A stretch of DNA of 64,000 nucleotides from Brachionus manjavacas (GCA_019054805.1 JAHQIY010000006.1:5890001-5954000), one strand, 5' to 3'; counted from the first letter of the stretch, positions 49,701 to 61,177 are shown. A program made the numbers and translations. The notes: a model not told the origin generated them from the letters alone.

Positions 49701-52700
49701 CTCGATACCCTCGCCACGTATGTATTGAATCAACGACTAGAAATACAAAAAATTTAATTTTTTAAATTTTCGAAAAAGATTCATATTGACTTTCACTATT
49801 CATTTTACTTTATTTAGAAAATATCGGATTATTCTACCATTTTAGTATTCAGAAAAAAAAGTAAGCCTTCGAATGGTACCTTTGGTTTTCAAAGATCTAA
49901 AAAATCAAGCTGCTGTTCAAGCTGACTGATTTTATTCATTTAAATTAAAATGTGACCTAGGGTCTGCTGCTTGAAGAAAGAGCACTCTACTTTGAGCACT
50001 CTAATTTACAAAATTTCAAACACGAAAATCAAAAAGATTAAGTAAAAATTTCAAAATAAAAAAAAAGTATAAAAAATTAAATATTAAGTAAAAAAGTAGT
50101 TAATAATTTAAAAATAGTTTTTTAAAATTGATTTGTTATCACTTCTACTAGAATCACATTAGTCTCACGGATTTTGTTGTTTAGGTGAACCATAGTTCAT
50201 CTAGAATGGGAACAATTTTTGTCCTCGGGTTTAGTGATCTATTGGTCAAAGAATGGTGGAATGGTCAAATATGTGATTAATGAATTATTTAACCGAATAA
50301 ATGAATGGTAAGCCACACGAGAGTACAGATAAAGAAAATAATCTGGGCATCATCTTTTGTTCAAACTTAAAATGAGGCCAAAAAGCAGCGTTAGCTGCAA
50401 ACAAAGTCTCCACTGTTCTCTGGAAGTTGGAGCGAGACTTTCAAGTTCTTATCAATAAAAAAGTTAAGATCGCTGTATGCTGGATATGTGAGACCTTATT
50501 TAGAATATGCAATAGCAGCTTCGTGCCCTCATAGCAAAAATGAGACCAAATTACTAGAAGAAGTACAGGTTAAAGCATAAAAGAACTTCCTTATGAAAAA
50601 AAGACTTGAAATTTTGGTCCTAATTTTCGAAAGGATTGACCATTTTTAACTGCAACATTAATTTAATTTCAGTTGAAGGCTCAGCTAGAGGTATACGGAG
50701 AGGAAAGCAAAGCTTTGCGAAACATATCAAGAGAATCATTCAAAAATAACACTTTTTGTCGAATAGTGGGTGACAATTGGAACTGATCGTCAGCTGAAAT
50801 AATTTCATAGACACAAAGAACGGCTTAAAAAAAATTGATGAATTTTTCTATATCTCAGTTTTAAAAATCAAGAAATAAACATATTTAGTTATTGATGCCC
50901 ATTTTAGCTACCATAATGAGACTAGTTTTTTTCTATACCCGTAGCCAATTATTATTAGTATTATCATTATATTAGTTGTTAAAGCATTTGTTTAAGTCTT
51001 TACTAAACAAATCATTAAGTGAATTAATATTTATGAGACCTAAAAAATGTAGTTTTAAGCTAATTACTAATTACTTAAAACTAATTCTATTTTTTTGACC
51101 TTAAGGAATAACTGATATTCTTCAGAATTTTAAGCTTCTTTTTTTGACATTGAAATATTGCTGGGCTGACAGAAAATTTTTGAAAAAAAATATCATAAGA
51201 GTTTGAACAAATTTTTTCGAAGCTTTTGAACATTATAATTTAAAATTTTGAATTAATATTCAGTATTCTCAGAAAAATTACCTAGAACTCAAACAAGAGT
51301 ATTAAAATTGACAATGTCTTTGGCAAATTGTGATCATTTTCAGTAGAATGCATGATAAATGATTTGTTAAGAAAGCAAAAAAAGGATGACCAAAAAACTC
51401 AAAAAAACTTTTTTTTATTAGAATCCTAATTATATTTTTACTATTGATTAAAATTTTATTTTATTCTAATAAATCGATATTAATGTATAATTTTTCCTAA
51501 TTTTTTTGATTTTTAAAAAATTTTTGTGTTTAAAATTGGTAAGTGTTGAACAGATTCTTATTTGTGGAGAAAAGTAATTTTTTTACACCCAAATAAAAAT
51601 ATTTTTGTAAATTATTTTGAATTTAGGTGATGTTTATTTCATATTGTACTGATTTGTTAAAGCCTCTGACAATTATTAAATACTTAATTTCAATTCGAAG
51701 AAGAATTTTTAATATAAATCAACAGAATAATTTATTCAGCAAGCACAAAGAAGCTATTGACAATGGAGGCTATTATATACTTCCAAATAGAAAGGATGCT
51801 CTTTTTAAAAATAATTTTTAGTCTTGGGTAAGAAAGGACATACTTACAGTAAGTATCCCTTTAGTAAAAAAAAACGTTCTTTTTGTACTTTTTAGAGATA
51901 ATTTTGGTTTTGGGTAAAAAAGAATATATTTTTTGAACTTTTTCATACTTATTAATATTAATTTCAATTTAAATAAATATTTATTTTATCTTTAAAACAT
52001 CCGCTGACCCCATTTACAGAAGAACAGAAAGGATGTCCTTTCTTACTTAAGAATAAAATTATTTATAAAAAGTACAAAAAGTACATTCTTTTTGGGAAAA
52101 ATTTAATTTAATTTTATTAATATTTTTGACTAAAAGTTGCATTATTATAGTTATATTATAAATAGTTATTTTTGGAAAAAGGAAAAAATAGTAAAACAAC
52201 ATCAAAAACAAACTCTAGAATATTTTATTGTAGCTTTTTTAAATTTATTGCATAAGTTTCCAGTTTTAATTCAATTCAATTAAATTTCAGATTAAATGTT
52301 TTAGTTTTTTAACTACTTTTACCTTTTCTCGCAAAAAATAAAATTAAGATAAAAATAAAATAAAATGATTTAAAAAAATTTTTTTTCCTCAAAAAGTCTT
52401 TAAACAAATGACAAAAAAATCCAAATAATTACCTCTGCGAAAATAAAATGTGCTTCAGCCAAGTTTCTCATTAGATCAGTGTCAAAAAGGCTGTTGAATT
52501 TTGCCGAACTTTTTAAGAATCTTGATACCAATTGTTCGCTATCATAAAGCAAACAAAACCGGCAACTTACGCGGCATATGTCCCAAATTTGCTGTTTGCG
52601 CGCGATTCGACACAAATCGTACCAGAGCTTAAGTCTTTCTTTGTAGTCCAACTTAATGATCTGCTCAATTTCAGGACTCTCACTTGTCGACTCTGGGTTA

Positions 52701-55700
52701 TTGCGCAGATAATTGCGTACAAATTCGTCCATTCTGTCTTGCAAGTGATCTCCGCTTTTCCTAACACAATTTTCATAGTTGAGCATTTTTTTGTGCAAAA
52801 TAGCCACTTGATCTTCGTTTAGTTTTCCAAAAGCTTTGAATGTTTCACTTTCGAGAACATGGGTAAATTCGGAAGCTAACAGATCGCCCGCGCGCAAAAG
52901 CAAAGATCTGGTATTAATTTCCTTAGGTGTTTCATTGCTTTTGGCATTCAATGACTCTAGAAGTTCTCCAATGGCAGGCTTTAGCACTTTCTGCTTGGAT
53001 TTTCCTCCGATTACACACTGTTCCAGGATCATGGCCACTTGGTCTTCGATTCTTTCTGGAGGAAAATACAACTCGGCCCTGAGCCTCAGCCGTTTTAGTC
53101 CATGCTCAAGCTGCTCTTTGTAAATGTGTTCATCGTCGAAATTCAAGGCTTTTAGAAAATGCTGTTCAGCTGTTTGCAGCTGTTCGATTTCTTCATCACA
53201 TTTTGCCAGTTCCAAGTGAACCTGGCACCTCAACAGCCATTCCATGCTTTCGATTGCTTCCATACACTCGGCAACAAACTGAAGTGGCCTACGGACGTTT
53301 ACTCGCAGGCCAGGCTGTAGAAGCGGCAAGCAAAAATTCCACTGCTTCAAGCATCCCAGTTGAATTAGCCGAAAATTTTGTGTCCTAAAAATGTTTCGCA
53401 GAGTTTCGTGACATTTGTTTATACAGTCAATTCTCAGACGTATGGTGTTCTTGCTGAACTTTTCCTGTTTATGCTTCAGCTGTTTGATTGTTTGCTCACA
53501 TTCAATCAATTCCATTTCAAAAAGAATTTCTTCGGTCAAGTTTTCGTTCTCTTTTAGATAGCCCACTATTCGCGAGCACAGATTTACGTCTTCGTAGATC
53601 AAACAAAGATGGGCCAAATTTAGGAGGAGGCGCTGGCGTCTCTGCACATTTTGAGAGTCGTCTTTGATTTCAATGCTTTCCGCAGCCATAAACTGACTCT
53701 TGCGTCTTGCCTCAAGTACACCTTTCTTTTTGGGCAAAAGAATTCGGTACAAATCGCCCAATTCCTTTTGAATGTCGTCCTCACTGCCCGAATCATCAGA
53801 TCTAGCACTCTTTTTCGTTCTACTAAAAATAATAGTTTCTTTACTTTATTAAATTAATAAGGCTACATACCAAGATTTGGTATTTTTCTATTGAAAGACT
53901 TGGAATGAGATAATTGCTTTAGTCAAAGGGCAACTGAGCTACCCTCTTGAAAATCTTAGTAGGGATTCTATGAGCAAGGTAAAACAAGTCAAGCTCGCTT
54001 TGTGATTAAGACTGGTTAGTGTCGGCAATCGATTATCAATAATCGATTCAAAAATCGACTAACTTTAAATCAAATAATCATTTTTAGTCGATTATTAAAT
54101 CGATTAATTTTTTTTAGTCGACTATTAAACCGATTTAAAAATCGATTGATTTTTTCTGGTTGACTATGTGTGATATATCTCGAAAGTGACATATTTCGAA
54201 ATGAAAAATTAGGAATTAGAAATAGGTGTTTTTTTTTTAAATAAAGATATTTAAATTGATTTAAAATTTTATAGTCAACTAAAAAAAATGAATCGATTTA
54301 ATAGTCGACTAAAAAAAATTAATCGATTTATTAAATTTGTCAATTGATTGGAGTCGATTGTCAACACTAAGTCTGGTCACGATCAAGGTTGTTATCATTT
54401 TGGTTTTCAAAATTTTAAGTGATCCCAAATTCAAAAATGTTACAATACTCTCGAATCTTATAGTATAATAGCACAAGAGTACTTTAAATGATCAGAATGG
54501 AAGGCGCACTTATTGATTCTGCATAAAAATTCCTTATTAATTAGTTTAATAATACTAAACATGTTTAGTATTTTCGATTTATTAATATTAATTTTTATTA
54601 ATTATTAATCATTTATAATTTGCTCGGCCACAACTTTGTTGAATAAATAGATTTTCTTTGTAATATTGAAAAAAGAATTAAAAAAATTTGCAGGTCTCCC
54701 CAGTAGTGTTATTAAGTTATAACGTAAGATGCTTTCATCTTTTGACCAATTTTGATAACAAATTTTGTTGTCAAAAGATTTCATTATCACTGACGATATC
54801 ATAATTCCATGCTTGATAACAAAATAATTATTTTGATAATTAGCTTTGGCAAATTGAAGTTCATGATCAAATGTAAATTTCAAATCAAAATTTTTAGTTT
54901 TTGATTTACATACAAAGGTATTTTTTATCAATTTTTATAAAATAAATGGCGTAACTTTATTAAAATTTGTTTGTTTAATCAATAATTAGATAGAAAATTT
55001 TTAATGAATTTTTATCTGAAGTAAATGGAATACTAAATCAATTTTTTGAGATTTTACAATACAAAATTTAACTTTGTTTCGCCGTAATATAATTTAATTG
55101 ATATTTAAATATCATTTAAAGCGTTTATTTGAGCCATAATTTGGATACCTAAATGTCGATTTTAAGTTTGTCTTTAAAGTTTTCAATTAAAAATTTTAGA
55201 AGAATCAATTAAAGGTCAATTAGAGAAAAAAAATTTTATTTTTTTTTAAATTAAAACAATAAATGTTTAATTTAAAAAAAATTAAAAAAATCTAATTTAA
55301 TCATTTTTATTAAGATTCTAATCAATTAAATTTTGATCATTTGATTATAATCATGAACTTCAAGTTGCCTTAGTTTATTCTTGTTATAACGTTTTAATTT
55401 CGTAATGTTTAGTTAAAATTGAAAAAAAGTCCTTGTCCAGAAGGTGAATAACATTCAACAAATAGACAGTATAAAATTAGTGACTAATAACAATTGGTAC
55501 CAAAGTCAAATCTGGGAGACCTCCTAAAATTAGATTAACAGGCGAATTAATGCTTCGAATATTCTGATAATTTTTCTATTATTTTGCTAAAAATGTGTGA
55601 AAGAGCAATCAGTGTGGCTAGAAAACTCAAAAACTAAAAACTTTTTTTTCGTCATAATATTAATTTAATTATTTATTAATTTGTTAAACTATAAAACTTT

Positions 55701-58700
55701 TTGTAAACTTAAAAATCTCATTGATAGCAAACTTAGTCTATTGATTACACTTTTTTTTAAATATTAAATTATAAATTACTAATAACAAAATCAAAATTTG
55801 TTATTCATTCCGATAACATAACGGGGGAGCCCCAAATTTGTATATGCAATAGTAAATTTTCAAAACTAACGAACTATCAGTAAATTAGCGTAATTAAAAA
55901 ATTTTGCTTAATTACTTTAAAAAAACTTTATTTAAGTAAATAATTGAATTTTTTAAGTAAATTACTAAGACAATCAGTATTTTTTTACTGAATTTTACAA
56001 AAGAATTCAAATTTTAAAATAGAAATAATAGCTGAATATTATAAATAAAATGAAAGAAATATTAAAAAATCAAAAAAACTGAAGATTCAAAAAATTAAAA
56101 GAGCAATCGAGCAAATAAAGGACTGAAAAAACAAAAAGTCAAAGAACGGAAAAGTGACTCAATTAAAAACATGTTTTTGAAATGATTAACAAGAGTGAAT
56201 TAAATGAAAACCTTGTTATTCCGAACCTTGATATTTGGGAAAATTCGAATGAAGAACGATTTTTTAATTTTCCATTCACTTATAAATCTTTTTTCATTAT
56301 AAATTATGTGATTATTCGGTATTTTAATGTCGGACTGAAATGGGTCAATTCTGACTCATTCTAGTCTATAACTTTTTATATCGTCGACAGATAAGGGTTT
56401 ATTAATTGACTATTGAAATAGCTAACAAATAGATACATCCCAAATTTTATATACTGTATTTACACATTAAATATCTTATGGGCTTTTAAATGTGACACTG
56501 TTTAATTTATCGGAGAATTTATGTAAAATTTGTGATTTTTTACAAATAAAATTTCCGTGGGAAATAAAGTGAAACTAGATAGATTTTACGTAAATCGCAA
56601 AAGCGAAAACAGTAAAATCATCGAAACAAATCATTATTGTAACTAAAATAGAAAAAAAATAATGTTTATTTAGATTTCAACTAATTACTGAAAAAAAAAT
56701 CAGTAATTTACTTAAGAAGTTTAAAAATAAAATAAATTCATATTCACTTTTTCTTAGAATTTGTAAATAAATAAATACAGTTGATTTTACTAAAATAACT
56801 CATATTTAATTCAAGTAACTTACTGAATATCAAAATAAAGAAAAAATAGAGAAAATATATTATTTTTAATAATTTACTTTAGCGTATACATTTTTTTCAG
56901 ACATTATTATTATTATTTAATCAACAATTTTCAAAAACAATCAATAGATCGAAAAAACCGATGATAACTTATGCAAAATGATGAATTTTTATAATCCTCA
57001 TCGATGAAACATAATGAATTGTAGCAATCTTCATCAATGCTAAATTCAAAATTAATTTTCTGGGCTCCTATTTCTTATTTATCGTTTAGAATTATTAAAT
57101 TAGCTTCAACAATCTTTTATCATATTTAAGATGCTTCATTTAATGATTCAATTTAGTGACTCACCTTTGATTTTTTTTAATGTATTTATGTAAAGTATTT
57201 TTATGGCATAGCTTTTATTTAGCTCATAGAAAGTAGGGTTTATTAAATAAAGGTAAGATTGACTTAAAATTTAACGTAGGATTTTTATGAAAAATCTTGA
57301 TATGAATGTTTACGATTGAATTATTAAATCTAATACTAGGACCAAACTATTTGGTATTCTAAATTAGAATCAGACTTTGGTTTAAGCCACAAATAAAAAA
57401 GTCCAGACTATTCTTTTGTTTTTTCGTTATTATATAGATTTATATATTCAATATATTTTCAAAAGCACTTACTTTAGGATAAAATTTTGTGACATTGACT
57501 TAAACTTGTGACTAAATAACAAGTCTTTATAAATTCAAAGGCAATTGCAAAATTCGGTACAAAAATACAGGAAAATTAATTCAAAAGCTTATAATTCTAT
57601 CTTTAAGATATCGAAAATGAGTTAGCTAACCATCAAAGTCAAAGCTTGAATCTTACGCATTTCTAAAATTTATAGTGTTGATGGAAATACTCAATGCTTT
57701 ATTTTTTACTGAATTTTCCAAAAGAATTCAAATTTTGAAATTTTTTCATTTCAAGAAAAAAATTTTTACACCCAGAGTTGTAAAAGTTGTTATTCTTTGA
57801 GACTCAAAATCTCAAAGATAAAACTTAAATATACTAAAAAAGTATATATATTCTGAAAGAGCATAAAAATATGCTTTTAGGACTTGACCGTATGTCGCAC
57901 CATTATTGTAACCTCCTAAACACCGCCAAAATCGTCTAATTAATGAAATTTAGGCAAAAAAACAATCTTATGTCTTATGAGCTCAATCCTAAAGAAGGTC
58001 TTTGGTGTTATTTAAAACAGCATATTAGAGCAAGAACAAATCAGACATTTCCAAGAGTGATGGAGCTTATAACCGAAGCAGGAGAAAAGTATTTTGGTTC
58101 TGAGCTTTCAAAAAAATTAATCAGACAATTTTGGCGGTATTTAGGAGGTTTTTAAAAAAAAAAAAGTGGGCTCATAATTGATCCCTCGGAGGAGATACGA
58201 TTTAAACCAGAAAAAACACATTTTTTTCTTTTTTTTAGCCTGCAAAAACCGCCACACCTTTCTTTTTTCTTCTAAATTACTTTAGCATGGAGAGAATTTT
58301 ATGCTCTTTCAGAATATATATACTTTTTTAGTATATTTAAGTTTTATCTTTGAGATTTTGATTTTTTAAAGGGTTTGCTATTTTTGGAACCCTGGGTGCA
58401 AAAAATTTTTTTTCTTTACAAAAAAAATCTTTTGGGATTTACCAAAATTAAAGATATATTATTGAACAATTTTTTTTAATATTGTGGCCAAACTTTTTAT
58501 CAAATTTGAAAAAAAGCATATTCATTTCATTCCTAAAAATAAATTAAAATACTGCTTACTTTGAGGGCTTTTTCAGACGCTCAATACGATAGATTATGTC
58601 CAATTCCCATCGGTCTACTGTTAAAGCTTTCAGCTCTTCATCATCAATCAAATTTTTATCAATCTTTTAAATTTTTATGTAAATTAAAGTTGAAAATTGA

Positions 58701-59593
58701 AAAAAATTATATTTTTGCTTACAATAAATTCAAAATACTGTTCGAAATGATCAGGAAGATTTTTCTGCACAAAGTTTAGCAGATCAGATGCAAGAGAACT
58801 GGCTTCTGAAATTTGTTCATTATCCAAATAGGCTTCAACCAGAGTCTTTTCCAAAAAAGCACGCCATTCATGATCAGGATCGTCGATCAGTTGGAGAGCT
58901 TGAGTGATTATTTTTAAAGAAGGGCACAGCAATCGTTTAAAATTTGTTTTTATGAACGAGCGTGCATATTTCCAGAATATCAAAGATGAATTATAAATCA
59001 AGAAATTGTATCTTTAAAATAAAGAAAAAAAATAAAATTTTTTGAAAAAGTTTTAGATCCTTTTATTAACCTTTTATTTTGAATTGAAAAATCGATTGCT
59101 TTATGAAGAAAAGGAGTTGATTTATCTAAATTAGACTGAACAAAAAATAAAGGAAATGAAAAATATTAAATGAATTGGATTACCGCTTCAAAAGTTGATT
59201 TTGGAGCCAAAAGCTGGAATTGGCATAAATATGCCCTTGCCAAAAATTGGTTTGATATCATCGGCAGGCTAAAATATATTTGAATACATCGATTTGCAAT
59301 TTGATGTTCATTAAACTAAAAAAATAGTAAGGAAAAATTTCGAGATTAATTTTAATTAAATTTACATTTAAAGCTTTTTCAGCACATTCTACAAAAAGAT
59401 TTTGAGAAAAATTTTCGATATCTTTAGTTGATTTTTCATTTTTTGAACTTATCTCAGGATCAAGTTGATAGTATGCTTCTTTAACGAATTCTACATCTAA
59501 AAAAAAATTTTTATTTTTTTTTATTTTAAACTTCTGAACAATACTTTTTTCTTGCTCTGCTTTTGTCAAAAGTCGATAAATTGGTGAATCCAT
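34743..59593 (-). CDS. CFAP46: Cilia and flagella associated protein 46
   Basis: I model 20 exons over 24.9 kb coding about 3,000 residues (vertebrate CFAP46 is about 2,700). Exons, approximately: 59545-59593, 59366-59496, 59184-59315, 59071-59135, 58723-59011, 58560-58663, 52433-53822, 49336-49736, 47738-49280, 43997-45550, 42423-42530, 42021-42368, 41819-41962, 39505-40458, 39173-39453, 38818-39115, 35843-36167, 35636-35791, 35269-35569 and 34743-35220; phases agree at the junctions I checked. Diagnostic pieces are NLFVECAEKAL, FLARAYLCQFQLLAPKS and FWKYARSFIKTNFKRLLCPS near the N-terminus. The rest is alpha-helical with TPR-like blocks and lysine-rich linkers near 45000, 48150 and 34950. 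CFAP46 is part of the C1d projection of the central-pair apparatus and is needed for normal ciliary beating. Introns at 49.7-52.4 and 53.8-58.6 kb are swollen by transposons. The exact C-terminus is uncertain. Confidence 0.88.
36168..38817. other. 2.65-kb CFAP46 intron, no gene seen
   Basis: The only coding-like string is at about 37234-37290 on the plus strand, SSSAKKRGRPKKNS, an AT-hook-like GRP core with no surrounding domain. The rest is AT-rich. Confidence 0.45.
40459..41818. other. 1.36-kb CFAP46 intron, no gene seen
   Basis: AT-rich intron without readable transposon or exon. Confidence 0.5.
42531..43996. repeat. 1.47-kb CFAP46 intron with TAAGTA repeats
   Basis: Between about 42690 and 42790 the strings TTTTAAGTA, TTAAGTAAT and TTTAAGTACT recur, forming a degenerate tandem block. 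Nothing else is recognisable. Confidence 0.45.
46420..46600 (+). pseudogene. LINE ORF2 C-terminus relic in CFAP46 intron
   Basis: One frame reads GYKCFFANRTIQSWK, a stop, LSGQVKKATNVEQFKVEFNK. This fits the LINE ending F-F-x-x-R-(V/T)-(V/I)-x-x-W-N-x-L-P-x-x-V-V-x-A-x-x-x-x-x-FK-x-x-L-D-K. It lies in the intron 45551-47737 on the strand opposite to CFAP46. Confidence 0.6.
46790..47035 (+). pseudogene. Unidentified coding relic with cysteine pairs
   Basis: One frame gives YDRINEKYKRPANGKGATPW and LLVYAERPK. A neighbouring frame gives GCFKCKKVFGK and KWISCERCNN, a stop, then SCGKCHPRDFG, a pattern of paired cysteines like a PHD or transposon zinc finger. I do not recognise a family. Composition is richer in GC than the intron around it, so it is probably another mobile-element fragment. 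Confidence 0.3.
50280..50970 (+). pseudogene. LINE 3' half relic in CFAP46 intron
   Basis: Readable parts are KPHESTDKENNLGIIFCSNL and LAANKVSTVLWKLERDF, which correspond to ERDLGVIFNKNLKWK and ATNKANHVLGRIRKSF of the LINE at 23130. Further on come GEESKALRNISRESFKNN, NTFCRIVGDNWN and LATIMRLVFFYTRSQ, the usual LINE C-terminus. The 3' end carries ATTATTATTAGTATTATC, a microsatellite tail. Stops interrupt every part. Confidence 0.7.
51830..52100. repeat. Complex direct/inverted repeat block
   Basis: GGGTAAGAAAGGACATAC near 51837 reappears in reverse complement near 52032 (ATGTCCTTTCTTACTT). TTTTTGTACTTTTTAGAG near 51882 reappears in reverse complement near 52070 (AAAAAGTACAAAAAGTA). A third, weaker copy begins near 51910. 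The order is A, B, reverse A, reverse B, so this is not a simple hairpin. Confidence 0.5.
54009..54377. mobile_element. hAT-type MITE with 8-bp target duplication
   Basis: The element runs from 54017 to 54369 (353 bp). It begins TAGTGTCGGCAATCGATT and ends AGTCGATTGTCAACACTA, and the arms of about 100 bp share the core TTTTTTTTAGTCGACTATTA in inverted orientation. The flanking octamers AGACTGGT (54009-54016) and AGTCTGGT (54370-54377) differ at one base. An 8-bp duplication and TAGTGTTG-like ends are hallmarks of hAT elements. No transposase is inside. It sits in the largest CFAP46 intron. Confidence 0.8.
54605..54931 (-). other. Open frame resembling a lipoyltransferase C-terminal domain
   Basis: A 108-codon frame lies alone in the CFAP46 intron on the same strand. 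The segments KTKNFDLKFTF, FVIKHGIMISS and LITLLGRPANFF line up loosely with the C-terminal domain of lipoyltransferase/lipoate ligase (T-P-K-F-x-x-x-x-x-F, I-K-N-G-x-I, L-x-x-x-L-I-G). No catalytic N-terminal domain is nearby. It may be a fragment of a retrocopy, or chance; no function is claimed. Confidence 0.3.
55495..55640 (+). pseudogene. Tc1/mariner transposase N-terminal scrap
   Basis: One frame reads GTKVKSGRPPKIRLTGELML followed by RIF, and beyond a gap ISVARKLKN. The SGRPP-K-x-x-x-T motif is the linker between the two helix-turn-helix units of Tc1-type transposases. The catalytic domain is absent and stops follow. Confidence 0.55.
57769..58398. mobile_element. Fold-back Tc1/mariner-derived element
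   Basis: The outer arms 57804-57868 and 58297-58361 are about 65-bp reverse complements (shared core AAACTTAAATATACTAAAAA) that I read as identical. More diverged extensions reach ACACCCAG at 57768 and CTGGGTG at 58392-58398. Inside, 57912-57943 is an inverted copy of 58120-58151, the last coding bases of a transposase fragment. The left side therefore carries a piece of the transposase end in reverse. The ends do not show a clean TA duplication. The structure suggests a non-autonomous derivative made by inverted duplication. Confidence 0.7.
57943..58155 (+). pseudogene. Tc1/mariner transposase C-terminal fragment
   Basis: Seventy codons read SYELNPKEGLWCYLKQHIRA and RQFWRYLGGF. ELNP-x-E-x-LW-x-x-LK is the last catalytic block of IS630/Tc1/mariner DDE transposases, where the glutamate or aspartate after NP-x is the third metal-binding residue. 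The earlier two acidic residues are absent, so the fragment is inactive. It forms the core of the fold-back element around it. Confidence 0.75.
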
Positions 59594-59984
59594 TTCAAAA
59601 AACTTAAAATAAATACAAAAATAAATTGAGTTTTTTTTTAACTTTTAAATATATTTGTGAATAATAAAAAATCAGTTTCCATAGAAATTCCTTGAGAAAA
59701 TGTCAAAATATATTTGAAATTCAAAGTAAAATAAAGGAAAAATTGACCTTTTTAGAAATGAATCACAGAAAAAATATTTATCATCAGGCCTTGGTAAAAT
59801 CTAAAAAATTTCGTATAATTTCTAATTCAAAAGCTCGTTAATAATTTTCAATTTTTCGTAATTTATAATTAATTAAGTGACCAAATAAAATCTCTTTTTA
59901 AAATAAAATGAAAGTTTTCTGAATGAGTATCTGCTACTTTATGAAAAACACGTACCGGATAAAAGAGAAAATTTGCAAAAGAGC

Positions 59985-61177
59985 GAAAAATGGATGAACT
60001 ACGAGGTAAATAGAGTGGTAAAACTTAAGCATCGAGCTTGGTATAAGATTAAAGCATGTAATAAAAGTTCATTTCAAATAAGTAAATATGATTAGAGAAG
60101 AGCATTTCTTAATTCATTCATTTTTCTTAATTTCTGTTTTAACTCGAGTTAAAACAGAAATTAAGAGAAGTAAAATCGGATCATGAGAACAGACTGTCTA
60201 AAAAAGCAAAAAGTGATCCGAAACTAATTTATGCCTATGTAAAAAGAAAAATGGGAGTAAAGGAAAAAATAAGAATGTTAAGAACAAAAGAGGGTGAAGT
60301 AACGAGTGACAAAAAACTGAAAGCTGAGCTATTAAATGATCAGTTTCATTCAGTCTTTAATAAAGAAACCAATGATAATATGCCTTTTTTTCCTTTACGT
60401 ACTTCCTCTACTTTCGAAATGATTGAACGGTGACAAGAGAAATTAAATGGCAACAAATCGATGGGCACAGACCAAGTACATCCACTGATACTGAAAAACT
60501 GCGCAAAAAAAGATGTCAGTGCCATTGAAGATAATTTACGCAAAAACATTAGAGACAGTAAAAATCCCAAAAGAGTGGAAAAAAGCAAATGTATCACCGA
60601 TATATAAAAAAGGAAGTAAATTAGAGCCAGTTAATTATCGACCCGTATCACTTACGTCAGTCGCTTTTAAAGTTCTGGAAGGTATTGTGAAGGACCGACT
60701 AATGTTTTACCTTCAAGAGAATAATCTAATAATTGGAAGTCAAAGAAAGGATGTGTAACGAACCTACTTGAAACGCTTGATATGATCACGACTGAGTTGG
60801 CCAAAGGTAACAGTGTGGATGAAATACTATTAGACTTCTCAAAGTCTTTTGATACGGTACCGCATCAACGACTTCTTCATAAACTACGTGATTATGGGCT
60901 AGGTGAGAAAATAGTAAGGTGGCTCGAAGACTTTTTGAGTATGAGAACTCAGCGAGTTGTACTTGGTGATGGAGTTTCTGGATGGTCAGAGGTACTGAGT
61001 GGAGTTCCGCAAGGGTCTGTACTTGGACCCCTGCTATTTGTTCTTTACATAAATGACCTACCTGACTGCGTTTCAAATAGAATGGAATTGTATGAAGATG
61101 GTTCAAAAATCCTCGGTAAAGGTAATAATGTTTATGAGAGAGTTTATGAATTTTTCCACAAAATGAAATTAAATTAG
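59985..61177 (+). pseudogene. LINE with mutated catalytic motif
   Basis: Readable parts in order are VVKLKHRAWYKIKACNKSS (60010-60065), SDPKLIYAYVKRKMGVKEK (60205-60270), LLNDQFHSVFN, VPLKIIYAKTLETVKIPKEW, ANVSPIYKKGSKLEPVNYRP followed by VSLTSVAFKVLE, LLDFSKSFDTVPHQRL and GVPQGSVLGPLLFVLYIND. The metal-binding box that should read YADD is YEDG, so the second aspartate is lost. The frame ends KMKLN and runs directly into TAG repeats at 61176-61190, losing the post-RT half. Several frameshifts and a stop near 60432 confirm a dead copy of the same broad type as the LINE at 23130. Confidence 0.88.
60126..60165. repeat. Perfect 40-bp palindrome
   Basis: The halves meet at CTCGAG (60143-60148). 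The left half is CTTAATTTCTGTTTTAACTC and the right half is its exact reverse complement. It interrupts the LINE between KHRAWYKIKACNKSS and SDPKLIYAYVKRK. Confidence 0.85.

Noticed and set aside
60786..61106. 106-codon frame on the minus strand
   Set aside because: Complement of the LINE reverse-transcriptase domain, whose plus-strand motifs are unmistakable.
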